Assembly: GCA_964636345.1 (NCBI GenBank)
Contig: CAZWRL010000032.1
Location: forward strand, 1-7,165
Source: JBBTXJ01 sp964636345
Lineage (GTDB): Bacteria > Patescibacteriota > Patescibacteriia > Magasanikbacterales > JBBTXJ01
DNA: 7,165 bases
Direction: 5' to 3'
The notes below the pieces were generated by a model. That model did not search any database. It was not told the origin of the DNA and saw only the letters and a program-made list of their open reading frames with translations. Positions 5,753-7,165 of this stretch are shown here, one piece after another. The first letter of the stretch is position 1. Every line of letters starts with the position of its first letter. Made by a program: the position numbers and the translations under genes.

Positions 5753-7165
5753 CTACTTGTAATACCTATCGCGCGCCGCGCGATATGCGGCAAGACGCGT
5801 GGGAAGATCCTCACGTGCCGCATACAACCATGCGAACATGTCATCTTCCGCATGCGTGCGAAGAACTTTTTGCGCACGCTTAGGTTTCAACCCAAGCCAC
5901 CCTGGCAGATTATGAGAAGCCACCAGGCGTCCCGGCAGGTCATCCCAACGCGCCATTATCACGCCGAGTTCTCGCTCACTGCCGCCCACATACTCTTCCT
6001 CGCGCATGCTGATCTCAAGGGCCAGCACCAAGTGGTACCATCGATCCTTGCCAATCTGCCGTACAAACTGCTCATGCTTGGCCTTGGTAATACCGCAAGC
6101 AACGCGATGATCAGGATCAACAATCTCGGTCATGACGTGCGCCACGAGCGGCTCACGCACCCATGGATTGTCCACCATTTTGCGTGCGTCACGGTGAGGT
6201 ATGTGGTCAAACATGGAGAGCATCACCGCGGGAGAGAGTGCGGCCGCCATCCGAGTTTCGCCACCAACCGCTTCCAACACGGCAGAAAGATATTCCGCCA
6301 ATAGTTTTGCTGGTACCTTGCGATAATGCGACGCAAGAAAATCCGTCGTCGGCGTAATGACGCCCTGTTCAATCAAATACACAATTGCATCACTCGGCAT
6401 TATGTCTGCCTCAAGCAGCCATTCAACCGCGCGCGCACGTTTTTCGGGATCCATTTTGGCAACGCCCTCCGCGAGTAGGGAGAGCGGGAGCGGTCCACGA
6501 CTGGCCATTGCCTGCACGTCATCTATGGTGAGTGTTTCCCAGACGATGGCTGGCATAACATGCCTCCGCCAATAGTCCACTTGCGCGGATGCTGACATTG
6601 ATTCAAGCAAGTTCTCGGTCACGATCTCGGTACCGAGCGCCACGTGGATCGCGGTATCGCGATCAAAGGTGAGATGCTCCGGCTTGACCACCATAAACAA
6701 TGTGGCTAGGAACTCGAAATCGAGCGTAACTTCTTTGTTAAATGCTCGTTTGAGACTGAAAAGGTGGTCGAGCACCAGTGCACCAAGATGTGTGCCGAGC
6801 GCCGTATCCGTCACCATGCCGCGTGCGGTCATGCGCTTGAAAAACGATGCAACAATCACATTGTCATCGCGCGCGCCAACCGCCTCCGCAGCATACACAA
6901 ACTCATCACCCAAGAGATACTCGCGATCCGGCAGATCCGCCGCGGCGAGCAAAAGCTGGGTGCGTATCCACGGATAGTCAACCGATGAAGCAACTGACGT
7001 GAGCTCGCTCGGCAACGCATGCAACCGAAGCGGGAGCCGCATGAGTGCCACCTGATGCGTCCGTATCTGTTCCAGCTTCCGCAGGGCATCGCGCAAGAAC
7101 TGATACGGACCGCCCTCTTCGTATGAGGGCAACGTAGCGCTGTCGCTCTCAAGTCGCAGAAACGG
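5753..7165 (-). CDS. Large helical protein of unknown function (5' partial)
   Basis: I do not recognise this protein. The frame is open from the right edge of the window to a TAG at 5753-5755, giving at least 470 residues. A TTG at 7132 could start it, but 11 further sense codons (PFLRLESDSAT) lie upstream without a stop, so the gene most likely begins outside. The protein looks soluble and almost wholly alpha-helical: no signal peptide, no membrane segment, no Cys-based metal site, rich in Leu, Ala, Arg and Asp. Counting from the TTG, VDYPWIRTQL (51-60) and VDNPWVREPL (320-329) are near copies of one motif, and DLP.RL recurs at 398-403 and 442-447, which suggests a solenoid of HEAT-like helical repeats used for protein binding. 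Its codon use differs from the genes left of the gap: 8 CAG to 2 CAA for Gln and 9 AAG to 8 AAA for Lys. It is closed by a strong terminator and faces the left-hand genes. Confidence 0.8.
   Translation of the reverse strand, partial: PFLRLESDSATLPSYEEGGPYQFLRDALRKLEQIRTHQVALMRLPLRLHALPSELTSVASSVDYPWIRTQLLLAAADLPDREYLLGDEFVYAAEAVGARDDNVIVASFFKRMTARGMVTDTALGTHLGALVLDHLFSLKRAFNKEVTLDFEFLATLFMVVKPEHLTFDRDTAIHVALGTEIVTENLLESMSASAQVDYWRRHVMPAIVWETLTIDDVQAMASRGPLPLSLLAEGVAKMDPEKRARAVEWLLEADIMPSDAIVYLIEQGVITPTTDFLASHYRKVPAKLLAEYLSAVLEAVGGETRMAAALSPAVMLSMFDHIPHRDARKMVDNPWVREPLVAHVMTEIVDPDHRVACGITKAKHEQFVRQIGKDRWYHLVLALEISMREEEYVGGSERELGVIMARWDDLPGRLVASHNLPGWLGLKPKRAQKVLRTHAEDDMFAWLYAAREDLPTRLAAYRAARDRYYK

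Noticed and set aside
4115..6304. A single + strand reading frame running through the N block to 6304
   Set aside because: The continuation after 5724 depends on an arbitrary gap length and reads the antisense of the - strand gene and its terminator; only the part up to 5624 is supported.
6163..6988. Several short + strand open frames opposite the helical protein
   Set aside because: All are antisense shadows of the long - strand frame, without motifs or start signals.
7130..7132. TTG as the start of the - strand gene
   Set aside because: The frame stays open to the window edge with reasonable coding sequence, and no ribosome binding site supports the TTG; a real start outside is more likely.

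Overview
The window looks like a piece of a metagenome-derived scaffold, most likely from a Candidate Phyla Radiation (Patescibacteria) bacterium. The pointers are a membrane-anchored DUF4012 protein beside a glycosyltransferase and a single-pass protein with Ig-like repeats, strongly A-ending Lys and Gln codons on the left side, tightly packed genes, and a run of exactly 100 N. The lineage is an inference from gene content; there is no rRNA or other marker gene here.

Left block (1-5624), three genes in a row on the + strand. The first is the 3' part of a family 2 glycosyltransferase joined in one open frame to a C-terminal domain that resembles an alpha/alpha-toroid (terpenoid-cyclase/prenyltransferase-like). 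Seven bases later comes a 773-residue DUF4012 membrane protein. Ten bases after that comes a single-pass membrane protein with a large outer part of repeated beta-sandwich segments, cut off by the gap. Together they read as a cell-surface or envelope glycan module: one enzyme that transfers sugars and two proteins anchored in the membrane with large outer domains. Neither complete start in this block has a visible Shine-Dalgarno sequence. The DUF4012 gene has instead a perfect extended -10 box that overlaps the stop codon of the preceding gene and would place the transcript start on its GTG codon, which suggests a leaderless mRNA.

Gap (5625-5724): 100 N, a conventional placeholder for a scaffold join of unknown size.

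Right block (5725-7165): a perfect intrinsic terminator followed, on the - strand, by a large helical protein of unknown function whose start lies beyond the window. Its codon choice differs sharply from the left block (CAG and AAG are common instead of CAA and AAA), so the two sides of the gap may not belong together, or this gene was acquired from elsewhere. There is no CRISPR array, tRNA, rRNA, insertion sequence or attachment site that I can see, and no gene-free stretch over 300 bases.
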